Assembly (NCBI RefSeq): GCF_023008245.1
Contig: NZ_CP090145.1
Location: forward strand, 496,001 to 560,000
Direction: 5' to 3'
DNA from: Flavobacterium sediminilitoris
Lineage (GTDB): Bacteria; Bacteroidota; Bacteroidia; Flavobacteriales; Flavobacteriaceae
DNA: 64,000 bases
Below, in pieces: positions 36,409 to 45,952 of this stretch. Below the pieces are notes generated by a model that made no database searches, was not told where the DNA came from, and worked only from the letters and a program-made list of their open reading frames with translations. Position 1 is the first letter of the stretch, and each line of letters starts with the position of its first letter. The translations under genes and the position numbers were made by a program.

Positions 36409-37634
36409 ATAGCATTCTTATATAGTTTAAGTTTTTCATTATCTAATTTACTTGTTCCATTTAATTTGTTTAGCGCTAAAATTTCTTTATAATTTAAGCG
36501 TTCAATTTCATTTTTATCAATATCTGGAAAAACATCATATAATCTATTTTGAACATGACAAATAAACTTTACCATGTCTTCGCAATAAACTGATGGATTG
36601 TCAAAACCATTTTCTTTTTTAAAACGATGGACTAATCTTCCTCCTAAACAAATTTCAAAAATAGGACAATCTTGACATTGAGAACATACTTTCAGACTTT
36701 CATTGTAGTATAAGTTTCCCAAAGGAGATTTAAAGATTGATTCTAATTCATTCTGTTTTATATTGATATTTGTTTTAGTAAATTCCTGTCCGCAAGCTTT
36801 CAAAGAATCTATAGGTTCAATTTCTCCATTTGTTTCTATAATTAACGATTTAAGTTCGTTAGAATTTACATCATTAAAATCAGCAAATCCCAAAATAACA
36901 TTAATATAACCAATAAAAAGAGGTATGTCAATTTTCTCTTTGTCTTCAAACCAAATATCAAATAATTCAATTAAAAAATCGGCATGAGGTTGTGTATAAT
37001 TACTATCTATTGTATATGGAAAGTTATCATATGTGAAATCTTTAATTAAAAAATTAACCGAATCTACATTCAAATTTTTTAAACTTTCATATACTTTAAC
37101 AGGGTTTTCTGCTACATCCATAACAGTAATAACATCTGCTCTTTTTGTTATTTTTTTTACCAAATTAACAGCTTCTTTCACAGCTTTATAACTCCCTTTT
37201 CCTTTGTGGTCTATTCTATATTTATCATGAGATTCTTTGGTACTATCAATGCTAATACCTATCTCTACTTTATTTTCTAAAAGTATTTTACACCATTCTT
37301 CATCTAATAAAACGCCATTTGTTTGAATACTAAATGAAACATTTAAATCTGTAATTTGATTTTCAATAGCTTTTAGTTTTAAAATAATCTCTTGAAACTT
37401 TTCTTTTTCAATCAATAGCGGTTCTCCTCCATGAAATAAAAAATTAAAAGTGATAAGTTTATTTTTAATAATATAGATTTTCGTTTTCTCAATAATAGCA
37501 TCAATTGTATCTTCAGCAATAAATTTAGGTTGATTTTTATAAGAATCGTCACCAAGATTATACATAAAACAATAGGAGCAATTTAAATTGCAACGACTAG
37601 CTATTTTTAAAACCAATGAATTAAATATATACAT
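36405..37634 (-). CDS. Radical SAM/SPASM peptide maturase, FxsB-like
   Basis: This 409-aa protein has the radical SAM cluster motif RCNLNCSYCFMYN near residue 14, followed by LGDDSYKNQPKF and FLFHGGEPLL, an arrangement typical of FxsB-type enzymes. ISIQTNGVLLDEEW and VGISIDST follow. A C-terminal SPASM region holds auxiliary Fe-S clusters (CGQEF, CSQCQDCPIFEICLGG, YCEDM). Such enzymes install C-C or C-X cross-links in ribosomal peptides. A GG-leader peptide gene lies 63 bp upstream on the same strand, making it the natural substrate candidate. Confidence 0.88.
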   Translation of the reverse strand: MYIFNSLVLKIASRCNLNCSYCFMYNLGDDSYKNQPKFIAEDTIDAIIEKTKIYIIKNKLITFNFLFHGGEPLLIEKEKFQEIILKLKAIENQITDLNVSFSIQTNGVLLDEEWCKILLENKVEIGISIDSTKESHDKYRIDHKGKGSYKAVKEAVNLVKKITKRADVITVMDVAENPVKVYESLKNLNVDSVNFLIKDFTYDNFPYTIDSNYTQPHADFLIELFDIWFEDKEKIDIPLFIGYINVILGFADFNDVNSNELKSLIIETNGEIEPIDSLKACGQEFTKTNINIKQNELESIFKSPLGNLYYNESLKVCSQCQDCPIFEICLGGRLVHRFKKENGFDNPSVYCEDMVKFICHVQNRLYDVFPDIDKNEIERLNYKEILALNKLNGTSKLDNEKLKLYKNAI

Positions 37635-37657
37635 GATTATGAATATTTAAAATTAAA

Positions 37658-37684
37658 AAGAGGTTGCAAAACATACAACCTCTT
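37658..37684 (-). terminator. Attenuator-like hairpin between precursor and maturase
   Basis: AAGAGGTTG / CAACCTCTT stem, 9-base loop, followed on the minus strand by TTTAATTTT. It would let most transcripts stop after the peptide gene, giving more precursor than enzyme. Confidence 0.6.
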
Positions 37685-37696
37685 GTATTTTGAGTA

Positions 37697-37918
37697 TTAA
37701 TTTGTTCTAATCGTATCTAAACTAACTGCTACTCCAGTTCTAACACATTTCTTTAAAACTTCATTCCATTCATAACCTTCTAAACAAGCAGGATTAGCTC
37801 TTGTAGGAATATGTACCACGATAGGAATATCTCCACCTTTAATATTCTGTAAAAAATCAAATTGATACTTTGTTAAGTTTTCTAAACTTTTTCCAAACGT
37901 TACTTTTTTTGTTTTCAT
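37697..37918 (-). CDS. Candidate RiPP precursor with GG-type leader
   Basis: This 73-aa peptide has a leader (KKVTFGKSLENLTKYQFDFL, then QNIKGGD) of the Bacteroidota double-glycine type, with predicted cleavage after GG at about residue 29. The 44-residue core holds two cysteines in PACLEGYEWNEVLKKCV and an aromatic three-residue site WNE that could suit cyclophane formation. Next downstream is an FxsB-like radical SAM/SPASM enzyme. No C39 peptidase or transporter gene is near, so export is unexplained. Confidence 0.7.
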   Translation of the reverse strand: MKTKKVTFGKSLENLTKYQFDFLQNIKGGDIPIVVHIPTRANPACLEGYEWNEVLKKCVRTGVAVSLDTIRTN

Positions 37919-38167
37919 AATATTGTTTTTCAGTTCCCTACTCTATTAATTTGGATTTTCGAGTTCCTCCAATAAGATCGATCTATTAGCAAGTGTAAAA
38001 AACTAGAAATCGTTACCCAAAAAAAATAATATTTAACACACAGAATAACAAATGATTAAACCAAACAACTTTTCTTTTAGAAAATCATCTTCATTCTTTA
38101 TTTGTCATTAAAAGAAATGAGATTGCAAAATTTGCAATCTCATTTCTTTATCTTTTTATATTTTAAT
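37919..38167. other. Intergenic region upstream of the peptide gene
   Basis: 249 bp holding the promoter region of the peptide gene (right of 37918) and the terminator of the phosphodiesterase gene (38111-38149). A GATCGATC palindrome lies at 37977-37984. I see no further gene. Confidence 0.5.
38111..38149 (-). terminator. Terminator of the glycerophosphodiesterase gene
   Basis: Perfect 19-bp inverted repeat starting AAAGAAATGAGATTGC with a one-base centre, just after the gene on the minus strand. Confidence 0.8.
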
Positions 38168-39361
38168 CTATCTTGCTGTTACTGCCGTATCAGTAAAATC
38201 GGTAAATAAACCATCTAACCCTAATTGATAAAAAGCTTGGTATTCTGCTATAGGATTGTTATGATAATTACTCAATAGTCTTCTGCTTTCGTTTCTAAAA
38301 GTATAGGCATGAACTTGCAATCCTCTACTATGTGCTTTTGTTATTAAGTCTGTAGGAGTTATTGCTTCTTTATCTGCATCATTTATTTTTCCATCTGCAT
38401 TCATATCATCTGCAAAACCATCATTATTTGCATCTGTACCTTTATAAGAAATAATAAAAGGCTTCCATGGTCCTATTCCATTTGCATACGTTTTTACAAA
38501 ATCCAAGCCTTCGTCAGTAGTAAAGAAACTAAAATTTCTATTATCACCTTGTAAATACCAATCATAAGGCTGTCCATTTGAAATAATCTCTCCGTTGGGT
38601 ACGTCAAAAATTAAATCTCCATTTAGGGCCACATCATAGCAACTTAATAATTGAATAATTTTAACTGACGATTTTGATCGAATATATTGCAAATTAGACA
38701 CTTCAAAAGATTGAACATATACAGGTGAAGTTGCACTATTCCATCCTGCAATTGTTAATTCTTCTAATAATTTATCAGAAATATTTAAATTTAGCACTTC
38801 ATGAAAGGAAGGATGTTTTGTTTCTGGATATATTCCAATAGTTTTACCTAACTGAGCTGATTTTTCTTTAGCTAATGCAATTACTTCTGCAAAAGTAGGA
38901 ACTTCGTATAAGTTATTAAATTGTTGTGGTCTTTCTATAAAAGCTTGTTTTGCTTTTAATTGTTTAATTTCCAATAAAGTAAAATCAGAAACAAACCAAT
39001 CTTCTATCATTGCTCCATCAATATTTTTTGTGGTTTTTTTAGAAGCAAAAGCAGGAATATCTGCAACATTTGTAGTTCCTGAAAGCATTGGTTCATGACG
39101 TACAACTAAAACACCATCTGAAGTCATAACTAAATCAGGTTCAATAAAGTCAGCACCTAGTTCTATAGCTTTTGCGTAAGAAGCTATGGTATGTTCAGGT
39201 AAATATCCAGAAGCTCCTCTATGAGCCACAATTAGTGGATTTTCTCCAGATAAAGTAGGGTACTTTGAAGATTGAGAATCTACATTGTTAGAATTATCAT
39301 CATTATTACATGCTGTAAAGAATAAAGCAACAATAGAAAAAAAAGTGTTTCTAAGAATCAT
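38168..39361 (-). CDS. Glycerophosphodiester phosphodiesterase, GlpQ-type lipoprotein
   Basis: I chose the internal ATG at 39361 (397 aa), which gives a lipoprotein signal (NTFFSIVALFFTACNND); the longer frame adds an unlikely CCTNKYTLK leader. The GDPD barrel shows IVAHRGASGYLPEHT, GADFIEPDLVMTSDGVLVVRHE and PETKHP, with a C-terminal LQVHAYTFRNE. An insert with DANNDGFADDMNADGKI resembles calcium-binding DxNxDG loops. It hydrolyses glycerophosphodiesters in the periplasm to glycerol-3-phosphate. Confidence 0.92.
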   Translation of the reverse strand: MILRNTFFSIVALFFTACNNDDNSNNVDSQSSKYPTLSGENPLIVAHRGASGYLPEHTIASYAKAIELGADFIEPDLVMTSDGVLVVRHEPMLSGTTNVADIPAFASKKTTKNIDGAMIEDWFVSDFTLLEIKQLKAKQAFIERPQQFNNLYEVPTFAEVIALAKEKSAQLGKTIGIYPETKHPSFHEVLNLNISDKLLEELTIAGWNSATSPVYVQSFEVSNLQYIRSKSSVKIIQLLSCYDVALNGDLIFDVPNGEIISNGQPYDWYLQGDNRNFSFFTTDEGLDFVKTYANGIGPWKPFIISYKGTDANNDGFADDMNADGKINDADKEAITPTDLITKAHSRGLQVHAYTFRNESRRLLSNYHNNPIAEYQAFYQLGLDGLFTDFTDTAVTAR

Positions 39362-39456
39362 TTTTAAAGTGTATTTGTTTGTACAACAAAACACTTTCTT
39401 TTTTTCTAATATGTTATTAATGGAACGTTAAAAATAAGTTATGAAATACTTATTCG

Positions 39457-40470
39457 TTAGCTTCTAATTTTCTGTTCCCATTTCCATGCACTATCTAAGG
39501 CTTCTTCGAGTGTAGATTGTGCTTTCCAACCTAAAACTGTATTAGCATAGTCTGTGTTAGCATACGCTTCTACAACATCTCCTTCCCTTCTACCTACTAT
39601 TTTATAATTTAACTTTTGACCTGAAACTTTTTCAAAAGCGTTTACAACTTCTAAAACAGAGCTTCCTGTTCCTGTTCCAAGATTAAAAACCTCAACTTTT
39701 TCTACATTTCGATTATTTAACAATCGCTGTAAAGCAATAACATGCGCTTTTGCCAAATCTACTACATGAATATAATCGCGAATTGCTGTTCCGTCTGGCG
39801 TTTGATAATCATTACCATAAATTGACAATTGTTCTCTTAATCCTATTGCTGTTTGTGTAATATATGGAATTAAATTTTGAGGAATACCTAATGGTAATTC
39901 CCCTATTTCAGTCGATGGATGAGCTCCAATTGGATTAAAATAACGTAATAAAATTGCATTCAACTTTGTTACTTTAGCTACATCAGAAATGATTTCTTCC
40001 CCAATTTGTTTTGTATTTCCATAAGGTGAAATTGCAGGTTGAACGGATGCATTTTCAGTAATTGGCATTTTTTCGGCTTGCCCATAAACTGTACAAGAAG
40101 AACTGAAAATAAAATTAGCATTTGGTAATTCTTTCAACTCTTGTAATAAATAAACTAGTGTATTAATATTATTTTCATAATATAATAAAGGGTTCTCTAC
40201 ACTTTCTCCAACTGCTTTTGATGCTGCAAAATGAATAACTCCTGAAATATTTTGATGCGTTTGAAATAACTTTTGAACAGATGATTTATCTCGTAAATCT
40301 ATTTTTTCAAAAGCAGGTTTCTTTCCTGTAATGTTAAAAATTCCATCTAAAACTTTTTCTGATGAATTTGATAAATTATCAACAACAAGAACTTCAAAAC
40401 CTTCATTTTGCAATTCTACAACTGTGTGAGATCCTATAAAACCTAATCCTCCTGTTACTAGTATTTTCAT
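39457..40470 (-). CDS. galE: UDP-glucose 4-epimerase
   Basis: This 337-aa short-chain dehydrogenase-type epimerase has VTGGLGFIGSHT (NAD binding), FSSSCTVYG, the catalytic SPYGNTKQIGEE (YxxxK), LRYFNPIGAHPS and DYIHVVDLAKAH. It interconverts UDP-Glc and UDP-Gal for surface polysaccharides. It is followed by a terminator and lies beside a DegT aminotransferase, also a sugar-nucleotide type gene. Confidence 0.95.
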   Translation of the reverse strand: MKILVTGGLGFIGSHTVVELQNEGFEVLVVDNLSNSSEKVLDGIFNITGKKPAFEKIDLRDKSSVQKLFQTHQNISGVIHFAASKAVGESVENPLLYYENNINTLVYLLQELKELPNANFIFSSSCTVYGQAEKMPITENASVQPAISPYGNTKQIGEEIISDVAKVTKLNAILLRYFNPIGAHPSTEIGELPLGIPQNLIPYITQTAIGLREQLSIYGNDYQTPDGTAIRDYIHVVDLAKAHVIALQRLLNNRNVEKVEVFNLGTGTGSSVLEVVNAFEKVSGQKLNYKIVGRREGDVVEAYANTDYANTVLGWKAQSTLEEALDSAWKWEQKIRS

Positions 40471-40496
40471 TTTTTTAAGAAAAAAGAAAAAAAGAG

Positions 40497-40535
40497 AAAA
40501 GAATATAGATTTAAAGATTAAATCTATATTCTTTT
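40497..40535. terminator. Terminator between the DegT gene and galE
   Basis: A 17-bp perfect stem beginning AAAAGAATATAGATTTA with a 5-base loop and T residues after it in the plus reading; it lies after the DegT stop on the minus strand. Confidence 0.75.
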
Positions 40536-40549
40536 TTCAATTCTCTATG

Positions 40550-41677
40550 TTATACAAATTCTAAGACTGAATCTGTTATAAATTTAATTTGTTCATCGTC
40601 CAATTCTGTATGCATTGGCAATGCAATTACTTCATTTACCAATTGATTTGTTACAGGAAAATCAGATTCATTATAACGATCATCTTTGTATGCTTTTTGA
40701 CTGTGCAATGGTATTGGATAATAAATTGCACATGGTATTTCTTTACTTTGCAAATGAGCTAATAATCCGTCTCTCTTTCCGTTTGTAATTCTAATTACAT
40801 ATTGATGAAAAACATGATCGTCTGCTGTAATATCAAAACTTGGAGTAATTATATTAGAATTACTCGCAAAGGCATTATTATATTTGTTAGCGGCTTCTTT
40901 TCTTGCTTTATTATAATGATCCAAGTGTGATAATTTAGCCTTCAAAACACCTGCTTGAATACTATCTAAACGAGAATTAACACCCACAACATCATGATGA
41001 TAGCGCTCATACATTCCATGATTTACTATTCCTCTTAAAGTATGTGCTAATGCATCATCATTTGTAAAAATAGCACCACCATCTCCATAACAACCTAAGT
41101 TTTTAGATGGGAAGAATGAAGTAGATGCCACATGTCCTATTGTTCCTACTTTTTTCTTAGAACCATCTTTACTTATATAATCTGCTCCAATAGCTTGTGC
41201 GTTATCTTCTATTACAAATAAATTATGCTCATTTGCAATTTCCATAATAGCATCCATATTTGCTGCACGTCCAAATAAATGAACAGGAACAATTGCTTTT
41301 GTTTTTGGTGTAATTGCTTTTTTAATAGCTTCTAATGAAATATTCATAGTAGCAATATCAACATCAACTAAAACAGGTGTTAATTGCAATAAAGCAATAA
41401 CTTCAACTGTTGCAGCAAAAGTAAAATCGGCAGTAATAACCTCATCTCCTGGTTGCAATCCTAATCCCATCATAGCAATTTGCAGAGCGTCAGTACCATT
41501 TGCACATGGTATAACATGCTTAACTCCTAAATATTTTTCTAAATCTGCTTGAAATTGATGAACTAAAGGTCCATTTATGTATGTATTTGTGTCTAAAACT
41601 TCTTGTATTGAAGCGTTAACTTCTTCTTTAATTTTTTCATATTGACTCTTTAAGTCAACCATTTGTAATTTTTTCAT
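40550..41677 (-). CDS. DegT/DnrJ/EryC1/StrS sugar aminotransferase
   Basis: This 375-aa PLP enzyme has LVDVDIATMNIS, AIVPVHLFGRAANMD, VIEDNAQAIGADY, the PLP-lysine motif STSFFPSKNLGCYGDGGA and VGVNSRLDSIQAG. Family members aminate nucleotide-linked keto sugars for LPS or polysaccharide. Known relatives in Bacteroidota (WlbE/WbpE-like) make 2,3-diamino sugars, but the exact sugar is not decided by sequence. Confidence 0.92.
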   Translation of the reverse strand: MKKLQMVDLKSQYEKIKEEVNASIQEVLDTNTYINGPLVHQFQADLEKYLGVKHVIPCANGTDALQIAMMGLGLQPGDEVITADFTFAATVEVIALLQLTPVLVDVDIATMNISLEAIKKAITPKTKAIVPVHLFGRAANMDAIMEIANEHNLFVIEDNAQAIGADYISKDGSKKKVGTIGHVASTSFFPSKNLGCYGDGGAIFTNDDALAHTLRGIVNHGMYERYHHDVVGVNSRLDSIQAGVLKAKLSHLDHYNKARKEAANKYNNAFASNSNIITPSFDITADDHVFHQYVIRITNGKRDGLLAHLQSKEIPCAIYYPIPLHSQKAYKDDRYNESDFPVTNQLVNEVIALPMHTELDDEQIKFITDSVLEFV

Positions 41678-41769
41678 CTGAATAAATTTGGTTACGCAAA
41701 AGTAAGAAATTATGCTGTACTTTTTAAGATAAGCAAAAAGAAACGTATTTTAGCCCAACAAAATAATTA

Positions 41770-43014
41770 ATGATGCTTTTTTTATATAATTTAATCGTTA
41801 TTTTGGCTTCACAATTGCTAAAATTAGTTGCTCTTTTTAGTCCAAAAATTAAGCTCTTTATAAATGGTAGAAAAAATGTTTTTGACATTCTATCGAGCAA
41901 AATAGGTGCAACAGATAAAACGATATGGTTTCATGCAGCTTCACTTGGTGAATATGAACAAGGGCTACCTGTGATTGAAAAAGTTAAAGATCAGTTTCCA
42001 AATCATAAAATTATTATCACTTTTTTTTCACCTTCCGGTTATGAAGTAAGAAAAAACAATCCTATTGCTGATGTAACATTATATTTACCATTAGATACTA
42101 AAGCAAATGCTAAAAAGTTCATAAAACTTGCAAAACCTGAAATGGTATTTTTTATTAAATATGAATTTTGGCCTAATTATTTAAACGAATTAAAACAACA
42201 ACAAGTTAAAACCTATTTAATTTCGGGTATTTTTAGAGAAAAACAAGCTTTCTTTAAATGGTATGGTGGTTTTTACAGAGATGCTTTAAAAGCATTTGAC
42301 TATTTTTTTGTTCAAAACGAAAAATCAAAATTGCTAGTACAAAAAATCGGTTTTTCTAATGTAAAAATTTCTGGAGACACCCGTTTTGACAGAGTAGTTT
42401 CTATCTTAGAAAGAGACAATACGTTAGATTTTATTGAGCAATTTAAAAACAATAAAACTACAATAGTAATTGGTAGTTCATGGCCAAAAGATGAAAATTT
42501 ACTCGTAGATTTTATCAATCAAGCTAATGATACTGTCAAATTTATCATTGCACCGCATAATATTAAAACAGAACAAATTGCTTCATTGAGGTCTCAAATA
42601 ATAAAATCCACTATTCTTTTTTCGGAAAAAGACACTAATAATCAACATAATTCATTAAATGATTATCAAGTTTTCATTATTGACACTATTGGTATTTTAA
42701 CCAAAATTTATAGTTATGGAGATATTGCTTACGTAGGTGGTGGATTTGGAAATCCTGGTGTTCATAATATCCTTGAACCTGCTACTTTTGGAATGCCAAT
42801 TGTTATTGGACCCAATTATTCTCATTTTGCAGAAGCTACTGCTTTAGTGAACATTCAGGGCTGTATTTCTATTTCAAATTATATAGAATTGAAAAATGCT
42901 TTCGATCTACTACTTCAAAATAAAGATGAGCGTTATGAAAAAGGCCATATTTGCAATACTTTTGTTCAGATGAATAAAGGAGCAACTACTATTATTCTAA
43001 ATCACATTTCATAA
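41770..43014 (+). CDS. waaA: 3-deoxy-D-manno-octulosonic acid transferase
   Basis: This 414-aa GT30 enzyme has one N-terminal membrane helix, IWFHAASLGEYEQGLPV (the acceptor-side motif), FSPSGYEVRKNN, FIKYEFWPNY, the GDTRFDRV motif and a nucleotide-binding C-terminus with VGGGFGNPGVHNILEPATFGMP. It adds Kdo from CMP-Kdo to lipid A precursor on the inner membrane. The GNAT gene follows after 12 bases. Confidence 0.95.
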   Translation: MMLFLYNLIVILASQLLKLVALFSPKIKLFINGRKNVFDILSSKIGATDKTIWFHAASLGEYEQGLPVIEKVKDQFPNHKIIITFFSPSGYEVRKNNPIADVTLYLPLDTKANAKKFIKLAKPEMVFFIKYEFWPNYLNELKQQQVKTYLISGIFREKQAFFKWYGGFYRDALKAFDYFFVQNEKSKLLVQKIGFSNVKISGDTRFDRVVSILERDNTLDFIEQFKNNKTTIVIGSSWPKDENLLVDFINQANDTVKFIIAPHNIKTEQIASLRSQIIKSTILFSEKDTNNQHNSLNDYQVFIIDTIGILTKIYSYGDIAYVGGGFGNPGVHNILEPATFGMPIVIGPNYSHFAEATALVNIQGCISISNYIELKNAFDLLLQNKDERYEKGHICNTFVQMNKGATTIILNHIS

Positions 43015-43026
43015 AACCTAAATAAA

Positions 43027-43497
43027 TTGATTACTTTTCATCCTCTTCAAAACCCAAGCTCAAACAGTAGCGAACAAATTAATCAAATTGAAATAATCAC
43101 TTCAATGATGAAAGATTTTTATGCTATTGACAATTATCCTATTGATGTTGAAACTTCTAAAAAATTATTTATCGAATTTACCACTAATGAAAGTCTTGGA
43201 AAATCTTGGTTAATTTATTTAGACGATACTATTGTAGGTTATGTCATTTTATCTTTCATTTTTAGTTTTGAATACAAAGGAAGAATTGCTTTTTTAGACG
43301 AATTATACATTAAAGAAGAAGCACGTGGAAAAGGAATTGGTAAAGAAGCTGTTACTTTCATTAAAGAACAAGCAAAACAATTAAATCTTAAACTTATTTA
43401 TTTAGAAGTAGAACATCATAATGAAAATGCTCAGAAATTATATCTGGCAAATCAGTTTGAGGCTCATAATCGTAAATTACTTAAATATAAACTTTAA
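43027..43497 (+). CDS. GNAT family N-acetyltransferase
   Basis: This protein of up to 156 aa has the acetyl-CoA motif A: FLDELYIKEEARGKGIGKEAV, followed by LIYLEVEHHNENAQKLYLANQF. The start is uncertain: the TTG at 43027 keeps the first beta strand (ITFHPLQNPS), whereas the first ATG (43105) would remove it; an in-frame stop lies at 43012. I favour the TTG. The substrate is unknown. It is probably co-transcribed with waaA. Confidence 0.85.
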   Translation: MITFHPLQNPSSNSSEQINQIEIITSMMKDFYAIDNYPIDVETSKKLFIEFTTNESLGKSWLIYLDDTIVGYVILSFIFSFEYKGRIAFLDELYIKEEARGKGIGKEAVTFIKEQAKQLNLKLIYLEVEHHNENAQKLYLANQFEAHNRKLLKYKL

Positions 43498-43529
43498 GTA
43501 ATTTTATTTCTACAAATAATCTCTTTTTT

Positions 43530-43569
43530 TATAAAATCTGAGTCTTTTATAAAAGACTCAGATTTTATA
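43530..43569. terminator. 40-bp perfect palindrome, probable terminator
   Basis: TATAAAATCTGAGTCTTTTA and its exact reverse complement abut without a loop, after the GNAT gene. Confidence 0.7.
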
Positions 43570-43705
43570 AATTCATATTCAACTTCTCAATGTATCAAAA
43601 ACCATTAAGAATGCAGTTCCTCTTTCTAGAAAAATGAAAGTCATCATTCTTTAAATTAAAACTAAAAAATTCATTAAATTGCAGCCTCAATAAACTTTAT
43701 GAACT

Positions 43706-45865
43706 ATGAAATTTTTTAAATTATTATTATTATTTCTTATTACCCCTCTTTTTGCTCAACAGGGCGGAATGTGGATTCCTTCATTACTTAAAGGAATGAA
43801 TGAAAGTGAAATGAAAAACCTTGGCATGAAAATGAAAGCTGAAGATATTTACAATGTAAATAAATCGAGCTTGAAAGATGCAATTGTACATTTCAATGGA
43901 GGTTGTACTTCAGAAATAATATCTCAAAAAGGATTGTTATTAACTAATCATCATTGTGGTTATGGTGCTATCCAAAGTCATTCAACTGTGGAAAGTGATT
44001 ATTTACAAGATGGTTTTTGGGCAAAAGATTTAACTGAAGAATTACCTAATCCAGGAATGGTTGCTACTTTAATTGTAAGTATTCATGATGTAACTGAAAC
44101 AATTTTAGAAGGAACTTCTACATTAACTTCTGAAGCTGAAAAGCAAAATAAGATTTACGAAAACATCAACAATCTACAAAAAAGTTTCACTAAAGAAGCT
44201 TGGCAAGAAAACAAAATTAGAACCTTTTATGAAGGAAATCAATATATTCTATTTGTAACTGAAACATTTAAAGACATTAGACTTGTAGGAACTCCTCCAA
44301 GTTCTATTGGAAAATTTGGTTCTGACACAGACAACTGGATTTGGCCAAGACATACTGGTGATTTTTCTCTTTTTAGAATTTATGCTAACAAAGACAACAA
44401 ACCATCTGAATATTCTAAAGATAATGTACCTTACACGCCTAAACATTTTTTACCTATTTCGTTAGATGGTGTTAGCGAAGACGACTTTACTTTAGTATTT
44501 GGTTTCCCAGGAAGAACACAAGAATATTTACCAGCTATTGCTGTTGAACAACTTGTAAACTCAATAAATCCTGCAAAAATTGAAATTAGAGATGCTGCCT
44601 TAAAAGTACAAGATGGTTTTATGAGAAAAGATAAAGCTATCAAAATTCAATATGCTTCAAAATATGCTAGTGTTGCGAACTATTGGAAAAAATGGATTGG
44701 AGAGAAGCAAGGTTTAGAAAAATCAAATGCTGTTCAAATAAAAAGAGATTTTGAAAAAGAATTCCAAAAACGTGTTGAAAAAAACAATAAAACAGCAGAA
44801 TATGGAAATCTTTTAAGTGATTTTCAAAAGAATTATGATGAAATTGCTCAATACACATTAGCTAAAGATTATTTTTCAGAAGTTGTACTGAGAAATACTG
44901 AATTACTGAGTTTTGGTTTTAAATTATATCAATTAGAACAAGTTTATAATTCAAAAGGAGAGCAAGCTTTTAATGATAGAAAAGAGAATTTAATTGCTGG
45001 TTTTGAAGAAGCCTATAAAAATTTCAATCCAGATGTTGACGAAAAAGTTTTTGAACAATTAATTACATTATATTCAAATAAATCTCCATTTACTCCTGCA
45101 TTACTAAAAAAAGAAAATTATAGTAAACTTAGTGCTGATATTTACAAAAAATCAAAACTAACATCATATAATGGAATAAAAGATTTATTAAAAGGCGATG
45201 CTAAATCTGTGATTAAAAGCCTTAATAAAGATAGTGGTTATGAATTAGTAAAAACTATTGCTGATAATTTCTATGCTAATGTAGCTCCTAAATATGATGA
45301 ATTAAACACTAAAATAGCAGCTTTACAAAGAGATTACATGAAAGCGCAATTAGAACTTTTCCCTGATGCTCGCTATTTCCCTGATGCAAATAGTACTTTA
45401 AGAGTAACGTATGGTAAAGTAAAAGGATATAGCCCAAATGACGCTGTTTATTATCAGCCTGTAACACATTTAGAAGGAATAATGGAAAAATATATTCCTA
45501 ATGATTATGAATTTGATGTTCCTACTAAATTAATTGAACTTTATAAAGCCAAAGATTATGGTCAATATGCCGACAACGGAAAAATGCCTGTTTGTTTTAT
45601 AGGAACAAATCATACAACAGGAGGAAATTCTGGTAGTCCAGCGATAGATGCTAATGGAAATTTGATTGGTTTAAATTTTGACAGAGTATGGGAAGGAACA
45701 ATGAGCGATATTCATTATGATCCAGAAATTTGTAGAAACATAATGGTTGATATTCGCTATGTATTATTTATTATTGATAAGTATGCAAATGCAAAAAATC
45801 TCATTGATGAAATGAAATTAGTTCACCCTAAAAAAGGAAATAAAAAATCTAGAAAGAGAAAATAA
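43706..45865 (+). CDS. S46 family dipeptidyl-peptidase, DPP11-like (Asp/Glu-specific)
   Basis: This 719-aa protein has a signal peptide (LLLFLITPLFAQ) followed by QGGMWIPSLLKGMNE, the S46 start. The catalytic triad region is TNHHCGYG (His), DNWIWPRHTGDFSLFR (Asp) and GGNSGSPAIDANG (Ser). After the serine the sequence is LNFDRVWEGTMSDI. In this family an arginine here marks Asp/Glu-specific DPP11, whereas glycine marks DPP7. It removes dipeptides from peptides in the periplasm, feeding an amino-acid-based metabolism. Confidence 0.93.
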   Translation: MKFFKLLLLFLITPLFAQQGGMWIPSLLKGMNESEMKNLGMKMKAEDIYNVNKSSLKDAIVHFNGGCTSEIISQKGLLLTNHHCGYGAIQSHSTVESDYLQDGFWAKDLTEELPNPGMVATLIVSIHDVTETILEGTSTLTSEAEKQNKIYENINNLQKSFTKEAWQENKIRTFYEGNQYILFVTETFKDIRLVGTPPSSIGKFGSDTDNWIWPRHTGDFSLFRIYANKDNKPSEYSKDNVPYTPKHFLPISLDGVSEDDFTLVFGFPGRTQEYLPAIAVEQLVNSINPAKIEIRDAALKVQDGFMRKDKAIKIQYASKYASVANYWKKWIGEKQGLEKSNAVQIKRDFEKEFQKRVEKNNKTAEYGNLLSDFQKNYDEIAQYTLAKDYFSEVVLRNTELLSFGFKLYQLEQVYNSKGEQAFNDRKENLIAGFEEAYKNFNPDVDEKVFEQLITLYSNKSPFTPALLKKENYSKLSADIYKKSKLTSYNGIKDLLKGDAKSVIKSLNKDSGYELVKTIADNFYANVAPKYDELNTKIAALQRDYMKAQLELFPDARYFPDANSTLRVTYGKVKGYSPNDAVYYQPVTHLEGIMEKYIPNDYEFDVPTKLIELYKAKDYGQYADNGKMPVCFIGTNHTTGGNSGSPAIDANGNLIGLNFDRVWEGTMSDIHYDPEICRNIMVDIRYVLFIIDKYANAKNLIDEMKLVHPKKGNKKSRKRK

Positions 45866-45952
45866 TTTTCTCTTTCTAGATTCGTCATCTAACCCCTTGA
45901 AAATGACCCAAAAACCTTACTGAAAAAAAAATAAAAAAAAAGTCAAAAAAAA

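Noticed and set aside
43530..43569. Insertion-sequence end or attachment site
   Set aside because: The perfect palindrome lies just after a gene with no transposase or repeat partner nearby; a terminator explains it.
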